Part shown: positions 1-9,469 of the stretch, piece by piece | Layout: every line of letters starts with the position of its first letter | Position numbering within the stretch: position 1 is the stretch's first letter | Source of the DNA: Sporisorium sorghi | Lineage: Eukaryota; Basidiomycota; Ustilaginomycetes; Ustilaginales; Ustilaginaceae | Direction of reading: 5' to 3' | Length of the DNA: 38,943 nucleotides | Assembly (NCBI GenBank): GCA_023212695.1 | Contig: JALCCG010000203.1 | Span: 1 to 38,943 of the forward strand | Position numbers and translations under genes: made by a program | Notes under the pieces: model-generated | What the model was told of the DNA's origin: nothing | Seen by the model: the letters and a program-made list of their open reading frames with translations, nothing else | The model's database searches: none

Positions 1-49
1 AAGCAGAGACACAACTTGCACTTGTCACACTCAAGAGAGCAACAACTCC

Positions 50-52
<3 letters not shown>

Positions 53-122
<70 letters not shown>
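53..122. repeat. 70-base poly-T tract
   Basis: An uninterrupted run of T spans these positions. Seen on the minus strand it would encode poly-lysine, so any open frame crossing it is an artefact. It could be the A-tail of a retroposed element in inverse orientation, or a homopolymer at which assembly stopped. No retroelement coding sequence is visible next to it. Confidence 0.9.
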
Positions 123-330
123 CGTCGCATCTCGTTCCGTTTTTGTACACTAGTCTCTCTTCTCTCGCGGTTGTCATACACATCTCTACTCTACTGAGTG
201 TGCTTTGTGTCGTTGTGTGATCGAGGTGTCGAAGCTCGATGGACGACACTGCCAGTCTCGGCGAAATGAGGTTGAGCTGCTGCGTGATGAAAGCGTGGGA
301 CTCTTTGGGCACTTGATTCACTTGTTTGTC

Positions 331-354
331 AGCGAGCGAGCGAGCGAGCGAGCG
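331..354. repeat. AGCG tetranucleotide microsatellite
   Basis: Six perfect tandem copies of AGCG lie here, outside any supported gene. Confidence 0.9.
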
Positions 355-557
355 ACAACGGTCTTGATCAACTGAGCTTGTGTTGCTGTTGGCAGAGAAC
401 CATGCGTTACAATCTTCCGCACTCGCCGACGGTCGACGGGAGAGAGCTTATGCGTCGTCGACGGGCGCGAGTAGCTGCTTGACCCGTGAGCGGACAATCA
501 CTTTGCATGTCCTGTTTCGCTTGGTGTTTCAGCCAGAATCACTTTAGTAGCTGTTGA

Positions 558-578
558 TGTGTGTGTGTGTGTGTGTGT
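558..578. repeat. TG dinucleotide microsatellite
   Basis: About ten tandem TG copies lie here, in non-coding sequence. Confidence 0.9.
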
Positions 579-2040
579 TTCGTATCGGCCTCCAGACTCA
601 ACTAGTGATGAAGGGCGTGAGCGTCAATGTCCGCTTCTCTGGCCGACGATTGTCGGGAGTCTGACTTCAAGCTCAGCCGGTTTCTGCAACAGATGGCGGT
701 GGACAAGGCGAACAAACTTAGTTCGTCGCACAGCGGGACATCGATCGCAGTGACATGCCGACGAGCGACGGCTGGAAGCTTGTACATTGTCGTCCAAGTG
801 AGAGGCTGCAGACACCCTCTCGGCAGCTCCTTCCGTCGGCACACGCATCATGTCTGAAGCCTGCGACACAGACATCGCGACCCAAACGCAGCGATCATGA
901 GTGCGCTTGTTCGTGTGTGCGGATCCTGCTACGATGTCGCTTCCGCTTCCGCACTCGTCTCCGCATTCATGTTGCCAATGGCATCGCAATCTGGAGGGAT
1001 CATGTGCAGCTACATGGCGCTTCGTGTTGCTGATCAAGACCGTGCATCCCGCCTCGGCCAATGTCTGAGTGCCAACACGCCTCCATCCGCCATGCCTCAA
1101 GCTGCCGCATCCTCTTGCTCATCCAGACGCCTGCGGAGTACGCGCCAAGACTCGCTCTTGCACAACGTCCTTGTCCGCTTGCAGGTGGCTTGCCAATGCA
1201 TTGACAGCCGCACTGACAACAGCATTGACATCGACATCGACGTCCGCATCAACAGCTTCGAAACACTTACACCAGAGGTCCACGAAGCGCCGCGCCCTTG
1301 TACAGTTTGGCAGCATCAAGGTCCCGCCTCTCCAAGAGGCCGCTCCGGGCCGGCGCTACTCTGCCATGACGCTCAGCAGCGGCAATGTTGACCAAGAGGT
1401 GCTGCGTTCGAGCACAGTGAGGCGCTTGGAAGCGTCCACAAAGTGTCGGCCAGTGGCAAGACAAACAGCCAAGAAGCAGCCTTTGTCGATCGTCCGGGCA
1501 AGACTCGCTTCAGGCGGTCACCAATATGTCGAGCTAGATTCACGACAAAGAAACGCCAACGGCCTACTGATCTTGTTCTGGCCAGCGCCAAGTATGCTTC
1601 ACACTTGACTGTCCTTGACAGAGACAGTCACACTTGTCTCATCTGAGCGTACAACACCAAGTCATCGCCTGATGTTCTCTTGTAAGAGGTTCACATGGAA
1701 TCGCAAGCTCCCACACAAGATCATCTTGCGCGGTCGACACGGCAAAACAACGCAAAGCTCACACGTGGTCTTGAGAGAGCTGAGCTCGAGGGCTCGGGTT
1801 GCAGCTGAGGCGTGGCGGACGCGATGCTGCGGTGTACCGAAGCCGCCGGGGTTGCTGCGTCGAATATGCTCTTGTCAAGCACTGGGACCCTGCTGCATCG
1901 TCGCGTGTCTGGCTCGAGCGCCCAAGTCGACTCACTTCACCCAAACACTTATCACGCTTCCACAGCTTCGTCGCACACGGCCTTGGTAGACCGTTGATCC
2001 TCCTGGTATCCATCTGCATCGAAGCAACAATCGAGGAGAC

Positions 2041-3333
2041 ATGGACCCAAGCACGTATCTGTCGCAAGTGCGATTCCACCAGTCGGTGCAATGCGCTCGA
2101 ACCCAGTCTCGAGTCACGTTTGCCCTCGGCGGCGACGGCTGGGATCCTGCCGTGACGACGCACTATGGCGGCATCGGCAAGCAAAGAGCGTCTACGACCG
2201 CATCCTGTCAGCACAAGGGGCCTATCCTTCTCTACTTGCTTCCATCTGGATGCAGTCGACTGCTCGGAATGATTCTGGAAGGCATCGGTCGAGCTAACAA
2301 GGTCTCGGTGCTCGCCATCGATCGCCCTGGTAGCGGCGGCACGCCCATGTGTCCCTTGCAAGATCGCATCGACGTCGCGACACAACAGACACTGAGCGTC
2401 CTGGAAGCACTACAGCTTGACAGACCAGAACAGCCTCAAATCGGTCTTGTCAGCCATTCGGCAGGGTGGTTCTACACCTTGGCTCTGCTCGAAGCCGCTC
2501 CTCACTACTTTGCCAGGCCCGACTCGCCGACGAGATGTGTCTTCTCCTCACCCTTTGTGCCAACCAGCATCTCTTCGAGCTTGACGCTATCCCTGCTGCC
2601 AAAGAGCCTTGTAGCATTGTCGCCCAAAGTGCTTCCGGTGGTGAGCCGCACACTGGGCTGGTCGACGGGGCTTGGCGAGGACATTCTCGACATCAGCAAG
2701 GGACTCGCCTTCTGGAAGGATGCCGACTTGGATCCAAGCTTGTCCGAAGAGCAACAGCGACTAGAACGCGAGCGGCTCGAGAAGAAGAATCACGAGAAGC
2801 GAGAAGCGAGCAAGCGCAAGAATCCGCAAGCTCGCTTTCATCCTCCGTACGCCTCGCATCTCAAGCTCGGCTTGGACGCCTGGAAGCAGTCCGACATGCG
2901 ACCGGAGGAAAGACCACGACATCCGAAAACGAATCGACCTCTCAAATCAGGTGGCGACCTGCTCTTCGACTACTTTACCGAGGAGGGCTCGATAGAAGGC
3001 ACGACGCAAGACTATCTGTTGTGCTTGGGAAAGGCGCCGAATCTGGACAACCAAGCGCTGACTCGATGGATGCTGAGTCGGCTGCAGAGCTCGTTTCAGG
3101 CAAGCACGGCTTTGTCTGGAAAGCCGGTGGAGCTGGTTGTCGTGTGGGGCGGAGACGACTTTATGATCCCTCGCAAGGGAAGGGACTATCTCGACTCGGT
3201 ACTCAAAAGCTCGGAGATGGCACGAGCCGTGAGGTGCCAGCAGTGGGAAATGGCCGAGGCTGGACATGACGCAACGCTGTTCTCGGAGGACGTGATGGTG
3301 GACGTGCTCAAGTTCCTGACCGCAAAGGAGTGA
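2041..3333 (+). CDS. Alpha/beta hydrolase-fold protein (430 aa)
   Basis: The protein resembles alpha/beta-fold hydrolases, which cleave esters, amides or similar bonds with a Ser-Asp-His triad; the substrate cannot be told. The nucleophile elbow is SHSAG with Ser140, where the first glycine of the usual GxSxG is serine. A WGGDD segment (Asp372/373) fits the acid and AGHD (His409) the catalytic histidine, all in the expected order. An oxyanion-type strand (LLYLLPSG) comes before and IDRPGSGG follows it. A highly charged, probably helical insertion rich in Glu, Arg and Lys lies near residues 235-265, where lid domains sit in this fold. No signal peptide is evident. The frame is open back to about 1990, and 2041 is the first ATG, so the start is the simplest choice; an upstream exon cannot be excluded because residues 1-60 look poorly structured. 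Confidence 0.78.
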   Translation: MDPSTYLSQVRFHQSVQCARTQSRVTFALGGDGWDPAVTTHYGGIGKQRASTTASCQHKGPILLYLLPSGCSRLLGMILEGIGRANKVSVLAIDRPGSGGTPMCPLQDRIDVATQQTLSVLEALQLDRPEQPQIGLVSHSAGWFYTLALLEAAPHYFARPDSPTRCVFSSPFVPTSISSSLTLSLLPKSLVALSPKVLPVVSRTLGWSTGLGEDILDISKGLAFWKDADLDPSLSEEQQRLERERLEKKNHEKREASKRKNPQARFHPPYASHLKLGLDAWKQSDMRPEERPRHPKTNRPLKSGGDLLFDYFTEEGSIEGTTQDYLLCLGKAPNLDNQALTRWMLSRLQSSFQASTALSGKPVELVVVWGGDDFMIPRKGRDYLDSVLKSSEMARAVRCQQWEMAEAGHDATLFSEDVMVDVLKFLTAKE

Positions 3334-3800
3334 CACTGCTCGAGCCCTGGACGGGTATCACGCCCAACATGTCTCTGCGACAGCTCGGCATGCTTTCCTG
3401 AAGCATGATCACATACACGGATCTTTGTCGTAACAGCTTTGTGGACATTTCGACGAGTGCCCTCAACTCGACTGGCAGCATGACAGAATAACCTCGATCT
3501 TCTGCAGCACGAGTCCTGGTCGATTGGCCATGAGATTCGCGTGGGTGATATGAGGCTGCACCGTGCCATCGACAGATTCGGAAAGGAAGGCCTCAACGTC
3601 ATAGAGCGGGAATCTTCTTCGAGCTATAGTTCACGATGAATGGCCGACGGTGTGTCACGTGCGCCAAGAGGGGCGGTGCCAGTGGGAGAGAATAGCGTGG
3701 CCCCGAAGTTGAGCTGAAGTCGCCGTGATCCTGTCTTCGCTAGCTCTTTTCGCCCAGTGAACCGCCCAAGGTGGAACAATCACATCCAGTCTCGTTCCTG
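3334..3800. other. Intergenic region after the hydrolase
   Basis: This stretch separates the 3' end of the plus-strand hydrolase from the 3' end of a probable minus-strand gene, so the two converge. Nothing else is supported. A short zinc-cluster-like reading near 3634 ends quickly in a stop. Confidence 0.4.
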
Positions 3801-4353
3801 TCATTCGATAACGCGATCGATGCAAATGAAGGTCGAGACGTCGCGTTCAGCCATACCACGGTTCCAGGCTCGGAAGCAAAGGTCGAACAGCTCGAAAGTG
3901 CTGGTATCGGCGGGCCAGAAGAGCGTGGGCAGCCCGTCCGGGTTTCGCCTCCTACGCGGCGGTGGGACCCTGAATCGCTCCTCAGCACAAGCGACAAAGT
4001 CATTGATCTGCTTGATGGTCTGCTTGCTCTCTTTCTTCGTCATATAGGACAGAGACCTGCGTGCTTCCCTGAGAACGGACGAGAGTGGCGTATGTTGATC
4101 TTGCCCGCCAATGATGACTTCGGCTTCTTGCAGAAGATGCACCGCAAACACGTATGTAGCAGCCTGACCTCGAGCGGTTGGCTTTGGCAGACCTGCAGAT
4201 TGGTCATTGGTTCGAGCATCATTCGTCCAATTTGCATCGCTACTCCTTCAGACTCGACGTAGACATTCTCTTGGTGAGACCCAAAGTACTGGACCTTTAC
4301 CACCTCGATACGGACAGCGATAGAAACGAATGGCGAGTCATGGCACGACTCAT
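3801..4353 (-). CDS. Probable small two-exon gene, function unknown (about 163 aa)
   Basis: I do not recognise the product. The frame from 4239 down to the TGA at 3801 is open and uses codons typical of the other genes here (mostly C/G-ending, with AAG, CAG, ATC, GAC, TTC and CTG). It has a balanced composition, including the segments FELFDLCFRAW and VFAVHLLQEAEV. No ATG suits this frame, but a 61-base candidate intron fits just upstream: GTAAAG at 4300 and GTAG ending at 4240. Splicing it joins the frame, phase 2, to a 53-base first exon beginning with ATG at 4353. The joined coding length is 492 bases with no stop. Without splicing, the upstream sequence is open only in another frame, which would mean a frameshift. 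An antisense open frame at 3771-4262 has poorer codon use and no ATG. The strand is fairly likely; the exact exon model is inferred. Confidence 0.42.
4240..4300 (-). other. Candidate intron in the small unknown gene
   Basis: On the minus strand it begins GTAAAG and ends GAGTAG, and is 61 bases long. Removing it restores one open frame across 3801-4353. It is inferred from splice signals and frame only. Confidence 0.35.
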
Positions 4354-5012
4354 TCCTTGACGCCTGTTGCTGCCTCTTTCCTGCTGTAATCTTACTCTGT
4401 GCGAGAATGGCTACTTCGCACACTGCCCTTTCTCCCGGACACAACACTGCCCGCGATCCACGACACAATGAGGATCCGGCTGACCTCAAAGAAGACACGA
4501 GGGGGTTCGGGTCACTCGAACGCCTTGGAATCTGCAACCGAACAGACGGTCCTTTGACGGGGCGAGGCACATCCGAGTCAAGTTGTCGACGACAAGCGGC
4601 AAAGACGCCGTGACAGCTCCGGGGTTAGCAGGGTGCATTTTGCCACCGGCGGCGATGGTGTCGCTTGACCGAGGACGATGTCGTGCACCGCCACGTCATT
4701 GACTTGATACAGACAAGCTCACAGAGCCGCTTGAGGATCTAACGTCAATCAAGCGTGCGGGATGGAGCGAGTGGCACATCAAGTCCGTGCTTTGTTGTGG
4801 GCATCGTATCCGAGCTATGCTGTCGTCGCTGTGTCTTGTCTGTCGTGAATACAGCAGATCACGCAGTAGGTCTTGTTCAACAGCATGAACGCAGGTATAT
4901 ATACATCAGTCCGATAAGTGACGAGAACGATCCGAGCCACACCAACAACGTACTTCAAGCCAACAAGACAACACCACCTTCGCACTCACACCCACCCTCA
5001 ACCAACCAAACA
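4354..5012. other. Intergenic region with promoter of the epimerase-like gene
   Basis: No gene is supported here. The last 150 bases look like a fungal core promoter and leader: a TATA-like element at 4896, a GATAAG motif near 4913 and a C/A-rich leader just before the ATG at 5013. Confidence 0.4.
4896..4903 (+). promoter_or_regulatory. TATA-like box upstream of the epimerase-like gene
   Basis: TATATATA occurs about 110 bases before the ATG at 5013, a suitable distance for a core promoter with a short C/A-rich 5' leader. It suggests that the gene was functional until recently even though its coding frame is now broken. Confidence 0.4.
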
Positions 5013-5991
5013 ATGTCATCGCACCCAACCATCTTCATCCTCGGCGCCACGGGCTACATTGGCGGCACTGTGCTGACCCTCCTCCTCAAGCAGACCTTTA
5101 CGTCCCCCAGCAACATCACTGTGCTCGTGTAGAAGCCCGAGCAAGCGTCGCTGTTTGAGCCACTCGGCGTTCGGGTGGAGCACGGTTCGCGCGACGATAC
5201 GTCGTTGCTGGAGCGTCTGGCGTCACAGCACGATGTTGTCATGAACTTTGCCGTTGCCTTTGGTGGCGACGAGGCGAGCATCTCCGCGCTTGTCAACGGA
5301 CTCGAAAGTCGGGCGGAGAGCGGGACGCACAAGCCGGTGCTGCTGCACACCGGCGGCTCGGGCACATTTCTGTACGGCCAAGGTGGTGAGCGCGGCACCG
5401 ACGTGTGGTGGTGGGACGACTCGTACGAGTGCCTTCACGCCCTTCCGGACGGTGCTTACTTCTACGGCGGCTACAAAGTCGTCGCCCAAGCTGCGCAACG
5501 GGGGAAGATCTCGGCGTACACGCTCGTCAGCCCGACCGTGTACGGTCCCGGCACAGGCCCGGGCAACAAGCTCTCGCTGCAGCTCCCCGCCTACGTGCGC
5601 TACACAAAGGACAAGCGACAGGCAGCGTACATCGGTGCGGGCGAGAACGTGTGGGGCAACGTGCACATCCAGGATCTCGCTGAGCTGTACCTGCGCACCG
5701 CGAAGTACGCCCTCGCTCATCCTGAGGCTACGAAAGCGTCGGAGGCGAATCACGGGTTCGAAACGCTCATCTACACGGGCACTGGAGAGCACTCGTGGAA
5801 GCCCGTCATCGAGCACCTGGGTGATCTACTGCACAAGCGCGGTGAGGTGGATCAGCCGTCTGCGGTGTCGATCGCAGAGGGAGAAGGGTACCCATGCATG
5901 TTCGGTGGCAAGTGCCAAGACGAGCCAGTTTGGCTGGGAGCCTGCGCAGTTGGGTCTGATCGATTCGATGACTGCGGCTCTTGCAAAGTAG
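5013..5991 (+). pseudogene. NAD(P)-dependent epimerase-like gene with internal stop and frameshift
   Basis: The encoded sequence resembles extended short-chain dehydrogenase/NAD-dependent epimerase proteins. A Rossmann motif GATGYIGG lies at the N-terminus, an HTGGSG strand follows, then a YGGYK segment matching the YxxxK catalytic pair, then SPTVYGPG and VHIQDLAELY, both usual for the family. From the ATG at 5013, codon 40 (5130-5132) is TAG, and the homologous frame resumes directly after it. A GT-AG intron cannot explain this because no coding sequence is missing. Near 5907-5913 the frame shifts: the expected C-terminal reading, ending ALAK and a TAG at 5989-5991, is in a different frame from the rest. 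The intact form would have been about 325 residues. Two independent lesions favour a recent pseudogene; sequencing error remains possible for either one. Confidence 0.75.
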
Positions 5992-6588
5992 AGGCGTACA
6001 GTCGCTTGCTCAGCTTAATCACAGATTACGCATCCCGTGATCGATTGAAGACCTTTGCAAGGATTCATTGTTCAGATGCTGTGCACAGAAGCTCGTCGAA
6101 GCAATGCTCAAACTGATAAATGTGTCCCTCGTCTCTCGTGCGACTGTCTTACTTTCGTGTTCTAGCACTGTGAGACTGTGATGATGAGCCGTCCTGCACG
6201 CAATGAAGGAGCCTGTGCTTCTTGCTCGTAGACGCTCGCTGCTGGCATCGAACAGCTTCGGAAGCGCAGGGTGGCAAACGAACCTATCCCGAATCGCAAT
6301 GCATCCCGGCGACCGTGATGGCCGGCTCACAGGGTGTCGCAGGTGGACCGCTCTCGGTCATTCACGCCTGGTTAGAAGCGCCAAGTCAAGATCCATGCGA
6401 GGATTGGATTCCGTGATGCTTTGAGTGCTGTGCTCTGAGTGCTGAGTGCGATTAGAATGTGGTACAAGTACATGTGTGACGAGACGTGGCGAGATGCGGA
6501 AATGTTGATACAATGGAAAGGACGCGCGGCGGGTCACCGCCACGGCCGGGACGAGCTGGAAGTACAGACGACGCGCTCGACACATCGA
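5992..6588. other. Intergenic region between epimerase pseudogene and RING gene
   Basis: This region separates the 3' ends of a plus-strand and a minus-strand gene. Only short, domain-free open frames are present. Confidence 0.45.
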
Positions 6589-8541
6589 TCAGTCAGAGAC
6601 GAGCAGAGCGTCGACAGCGGCTTCCTCGTCCGGATCGACGGCGTGCTCTGCAGTACTGCCATCGGATACTGCTTGCGATGGCTGCAGAGTCGCGGAGTCG
6701 GACTCAATAGCAGACGATGCAGGCTTTGCAGCAATCTCAGCGTTGTCCGCCGCTGCAGGAGCAGCAGTCGAAGAGGCTTGAGGAGCAGCGCGTTGCGGAC
6801 GACGTCGCAGAGGCAGCTCGGCCCAGCACTCTTTGCGACAGGCTGGGCATGTGACCCATTTGCCCACCGTGTCTGGCTGCTCCTTTTGAGCCTCCAGCTC
6901 TTGCGACTGTACAGCACTGGGGGCATGCTCTTGCGCAGCGTCGGAGGAGGCAGCGTCGTCGGCGTCACCGCCGAAGAAGGCGTCAAGATCATATGCGCCA
7001 GCGAGATCGTTTTCGACACGCATGCTGGTGCAAAGGCAGTCGAGATGCACCTCGTGATGGCAGGGAGCGAGCTTGACGAGATCGGTGGTCATGTCGTCGC
7101 TGGTTTCCGGCAGTTCGAGGTGGCCGTCGTCTGCTTGCGAGGTGAGCGGGTAGCGCGGGAAGCAGGCGGGTGCATCGCATCGCCATCCGCGCTTGCGCTC
7201 TCGTGCTCTGACTTCGTCGCGCAGCGTGGTTAGTACGGCGGATGCGGATGAGGTCGCAGCGGATTTGGGAGGGGAGCGCGAGTTGGATGCATCTTGCGCC
7301 TGCTTGCGATGCGCTGTGTCGGGATCGAGGCTGGCTCGGCAAAAGGGGCACGTCCATTGCGACGGCGGCAGCTTCTCGAGCCAATCCCGCAAGCAGCCAG
7401 CATGCAAAGTGTGATGGCCAGGACAGGGCACGGCAACAACGGCTTCGTCCTGGCTCTTGGGACCATCGATCCATTCAGGACGATCTTCGGTGCTGTAGCT
7501 GTCAAGACAAATGCCGCATCCGAGCAAGGCGTCCTGCTCGCCTTCTCCCGAGGATTCACCACCGAAGCCGCCGATGCTGCCCATACCCAGACGAGCCATG
7601 CGAGCTCGCAGCTCTGCATCGGCACGCTCGAGCTGTTTGACGTAGGTGGCAGCCCTTTCCGGGTCGGGTTGTTCCGGTTCGGGAGGTGCGGTGAAGTGGA
7701 CGTCGAGGATGATGCGGAAGGGAGGACCGGCGACGAGGCGTGGCTGCTGTGACTCGGGAGCGTCGGGAGAAGGGCCACCTGGAGGAGAGCCGGGAGTGAC
7801 CTGGGCGATGGGCCAGGCGACCTGGGTATTCGCGTCATAGATGAAGGAGAAGGGTAAGGGTGAGGCGCCAAACGGTACAAAGAGCGGCGCGACTGGAACG
7901 TGGCCGTCTGGATGCGGATGAGAGTGCGGGCCAGGTGCAGTTCCGCCAGGATTGTCCCCAGTCTGACCGGTAGGATGCACCTCGCCCTCGGTGTTGGAAG
8001 TGCGCGTTTGCGCAGCAGGCTCGTTCTGATTCTGTGATGCGGGTTGCTGCGCCGACGGTGAGGCGCCAGGCAAAGGCTGTGGATGGAAAGCGAGGAGAGC
8101 CGGGTTGCCGTCTGGACCGTTGAAAGGCATGCGGAAGAAGACAGGAGGACGCGGAAGCGTGTTTGGTTGCGGATCTGCCTGTGCATTGTTCGACCCTGGT
8201 GCGGCGGATGCGGGTGGTGCATCCTGTGTGGCTTGGGCTCCCTGTGTTCGCTCGCTAGATGGATTGGCTGGAGTCGTTGTACTCTCAGCTGTGGATTGCC
8301 GCGATGGGCTGCCGTGGACTACGTTGCGGAAGCTGGCCATGAAGTTTTCCCACAACGTAGTGGAAGGAGCATCGGTGTTCTGAGCGGTCTGCGATGCGGA
8401 AGTAGATGAAGGTGCTGGTTGCTCAGCATTGGCATCCGTCGTCATGGGTGATGCTTGAGGCTGGTCGTTGGGAGGGTGGTGACGGTCATCCTCAGGAGGA
8501 GATGAAGGACCGCGAGCTGAGTCGGAGTTTGTGTTCTCCAT
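6589..8541 (-). CDS. Protein with two RING-like zinc-binding regions (650 aa)
   Basis: RING fingers chelate two zinc ions and usually recruit ubiquitin-conjugating enzymes, so an E3 ubiquitin ligase role is likely but not shown. Residues 1-330 are low-complexity, rich in Pro, Ser, Ala and Gln, without a membrane segment. A RING-H2-type module lies at about 338-398: CGIC, then a long first loop, CPGHHTLHAGC and CPFC. A second Cys/His region follows at about 440-580, with CDAPAC, APCHHEVHLDC and CPAC, spread out by an acidic insertion. It may be a second, degenerate RING or part of a composite zinc domain. The C-terminal 70 residues are acidic and alanine-rich. The ATG at 8541 is the first in frame. 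The gene diverges from the uncharacterised gene starting at 9470, sharing a roughly 0.9-kb promoter region. Confidence 0.85.
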   Translation of the reverse strand: MENTNSDSARGPSSPPEDDRHHPPNDQPQASPMTTDANAEQPAPSSTSASQTAQNTDAPSTTLWENFMASFRNVVHGSPSRQSTAESTTTPANPSSERTQGAQATQDAPPASAAPGSNNAQADPQPNTLPRPPVFFRMPFNGPDGNPALLAFHPQPLPGASPSAQQPASQNQNEPAAQTRTSNTEGEVHPTGQTGDNPGGTAPGPHSHPHPDGHVPVAPLFVPFGASPLPFSFIYDANTQVAWPIAQVTPGSPPGGPSPDAPESQQPRLVAGPPFRIILDVHFTAPPEPEQPDPERAATYVKQLERADAELRARMARLGMGSIGGFGGESSGEGEQDALLGCGICLDSYSTEDRPEWIDGPKSQDEAVVAVPCPGHHTLHAGCLRDWLEKLPPSQWTCPFCRASLDPDTAHRKQAQDASNSRSPPKSAATSSASAVLTTLRDEVRARERKRGWRCDAPACFPRYPLTSQADDGHLELPETSDDMTTDLVKLAPCHHEVHLDCLCTSMRVENDLAGAYDLDAFFGGDADDAASSDAAQEHAPSAVQSQELEAQKEQPDTVGKWVTCPACRKECWAELPLRRRPQRAAPQASSTAAPAAADNAEIAAKPASSAIESDSATLQPSQAVSDGSTAEHAVDPDEEAAVDALLVSD

Positions 8542-8767
8542 CGTGGGTCAAGGCGGTAGCGTCATAGGAAGCATCGAGGTGCTGATGATGATGATGATGA
8601 CGATAATGGTGGTGGTGGTGAGTAGGAAAGATGCAAAGTGCGGAAGCCGAGGCAGTGCAGGGCTTTGTCAACTGAGCAGAGTGTGACATTTCGAGTCTTA
8701 ATTCCGATTCTCTGCTGGAAATTGATCTCGACCCTTCTCGGTGCTCATTTAAAGCCGGCAGCAATGC

Positions 8768-8784
8768 GGGGGGGGGGGGGGGGG
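8768..8784. repeat. 17-base poly-G tract
   Basis: A run of 17 G lies in the divergent promoter region. It is a mutable homopolymer and could also form a quadruplex-like structure. Confidence 0.85.
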
Positions 8785-8953
8785 ATGGTAGTTCGAGCAT
8801 GTCTCGACTAGGCTTTCGCTCAGCTTCCAAATGTGGAAAGCTTGATGGCGCTAGACTTCGTCACTTGATTGCGGAGAAGCTGTGCAGTTGCCTGGAAGAG
8901 TTATGAGCTAATCTGCCGGCAAATCTCGAGATTTCCACGAGATTCTCGCACTT

Positions 8954-8961
8954 TATTTTTA

Positions 8962-8992
<31 letters not shown>

Positions 8993-9002
8993 TTATTTTT
9001 TT
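8954..9002. repeat. ATTTTT hexanucleotide repeat
   Basis: Several tandem ATTTTT units decay into ATTTT units at the right end. The tract lies about 0.47 kb upstream of the ATG at 9470 and could act as a nucleosome-depleting poly(dA:dT) element. Confidence 0.85.
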
Positions 9003-9469
9003 GGGAGGAGTTCGCTTTTTTTGGTTAGATGTGAGATCGCTCAGGCCAACAATTGGGCTGAAAATCGATCTCCGCAGAGCAACACTGAAACTCGATTTGG
9101 AAATTGCGGACAGGGTCCAAATCCAAATGCGGCAATACAAATCCAGTGTCGACACGCAGCTCGTCGAATACAAATTTAGGCGCAGCACGCATGCACCCTG
9201 AAGATCCTCGTTTACAGCCACTCAGGGGTCCATGCCGCTTTTGTTCTTGACCACCATCTCGTCCCTTTACCCCTGATCGCCTCGACCTTGAGCGGGCGAG
9301 GCACTACTCTCTTTCCATGTCGCTTCTGTGTCATTGATCGCAATCATTGCCTGCTCGCCACCATCTTCTCTGGTTCCATCGCTCGATACCCATCCGCATC
9401 CAAGATACCCACCTTTGCAGTTCGTCATTATCGAATTCGATCAACCATTTGTTCAGCATCTCGTGCGCC

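Larger units (their letters stand above)
1..2040. other. Left-end region without a convincing gene
   Basis: This 2-kb stretch has only short overlapping open frames on both strands, and none shows a recognisable domain. It contains a long poly-T tract, an AGCG tetranucleotide repeat and a TG dinucleotide repeat, listed separately. A minus-strand patch around 1119-1400 has coding-like composition and intron-like signals, but no clear start; it is described under findings. The last few hundred bases probably include the promoter and 5' leader of the alpha/beta hydrolase that starts at 2041. Confidence 0.5.
8542..9469. other. Divergent promoter region between RING gene and uncharacterised gene
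   Basis: About 0.93 kb lies between the two ATGs. It holds a 17-base poly-G run (8768-8784) and an ATTTTT repeat (8954-9002). Open frames entering from 9347 lack an ATG before 9470, so that part is probably 5' leader. No other feature is supported. Confidence 0.5.

Noticed and set aside
31..321. Open frame on the minus strand with a long poly-lysine run
   Set aside because: It exists only because the 70-base poly-T lacks stops; the remaining sequence has no domain and no coding-like composition.
3771..4262. Plus-strand open frame antisense to the small two-exon gene
   Set aside because: It lacks an ATG, and its third codon positions are less G/C-rich than those of the minus-strand frame, which better matches the other genes.
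5130..5132. Programmed stop-codon readthrough in the epimerase-like gene
   Set aside because: A separate frameshift near 5910 also breaks the gene, so simple decay is more likely than a regulated readthrough.
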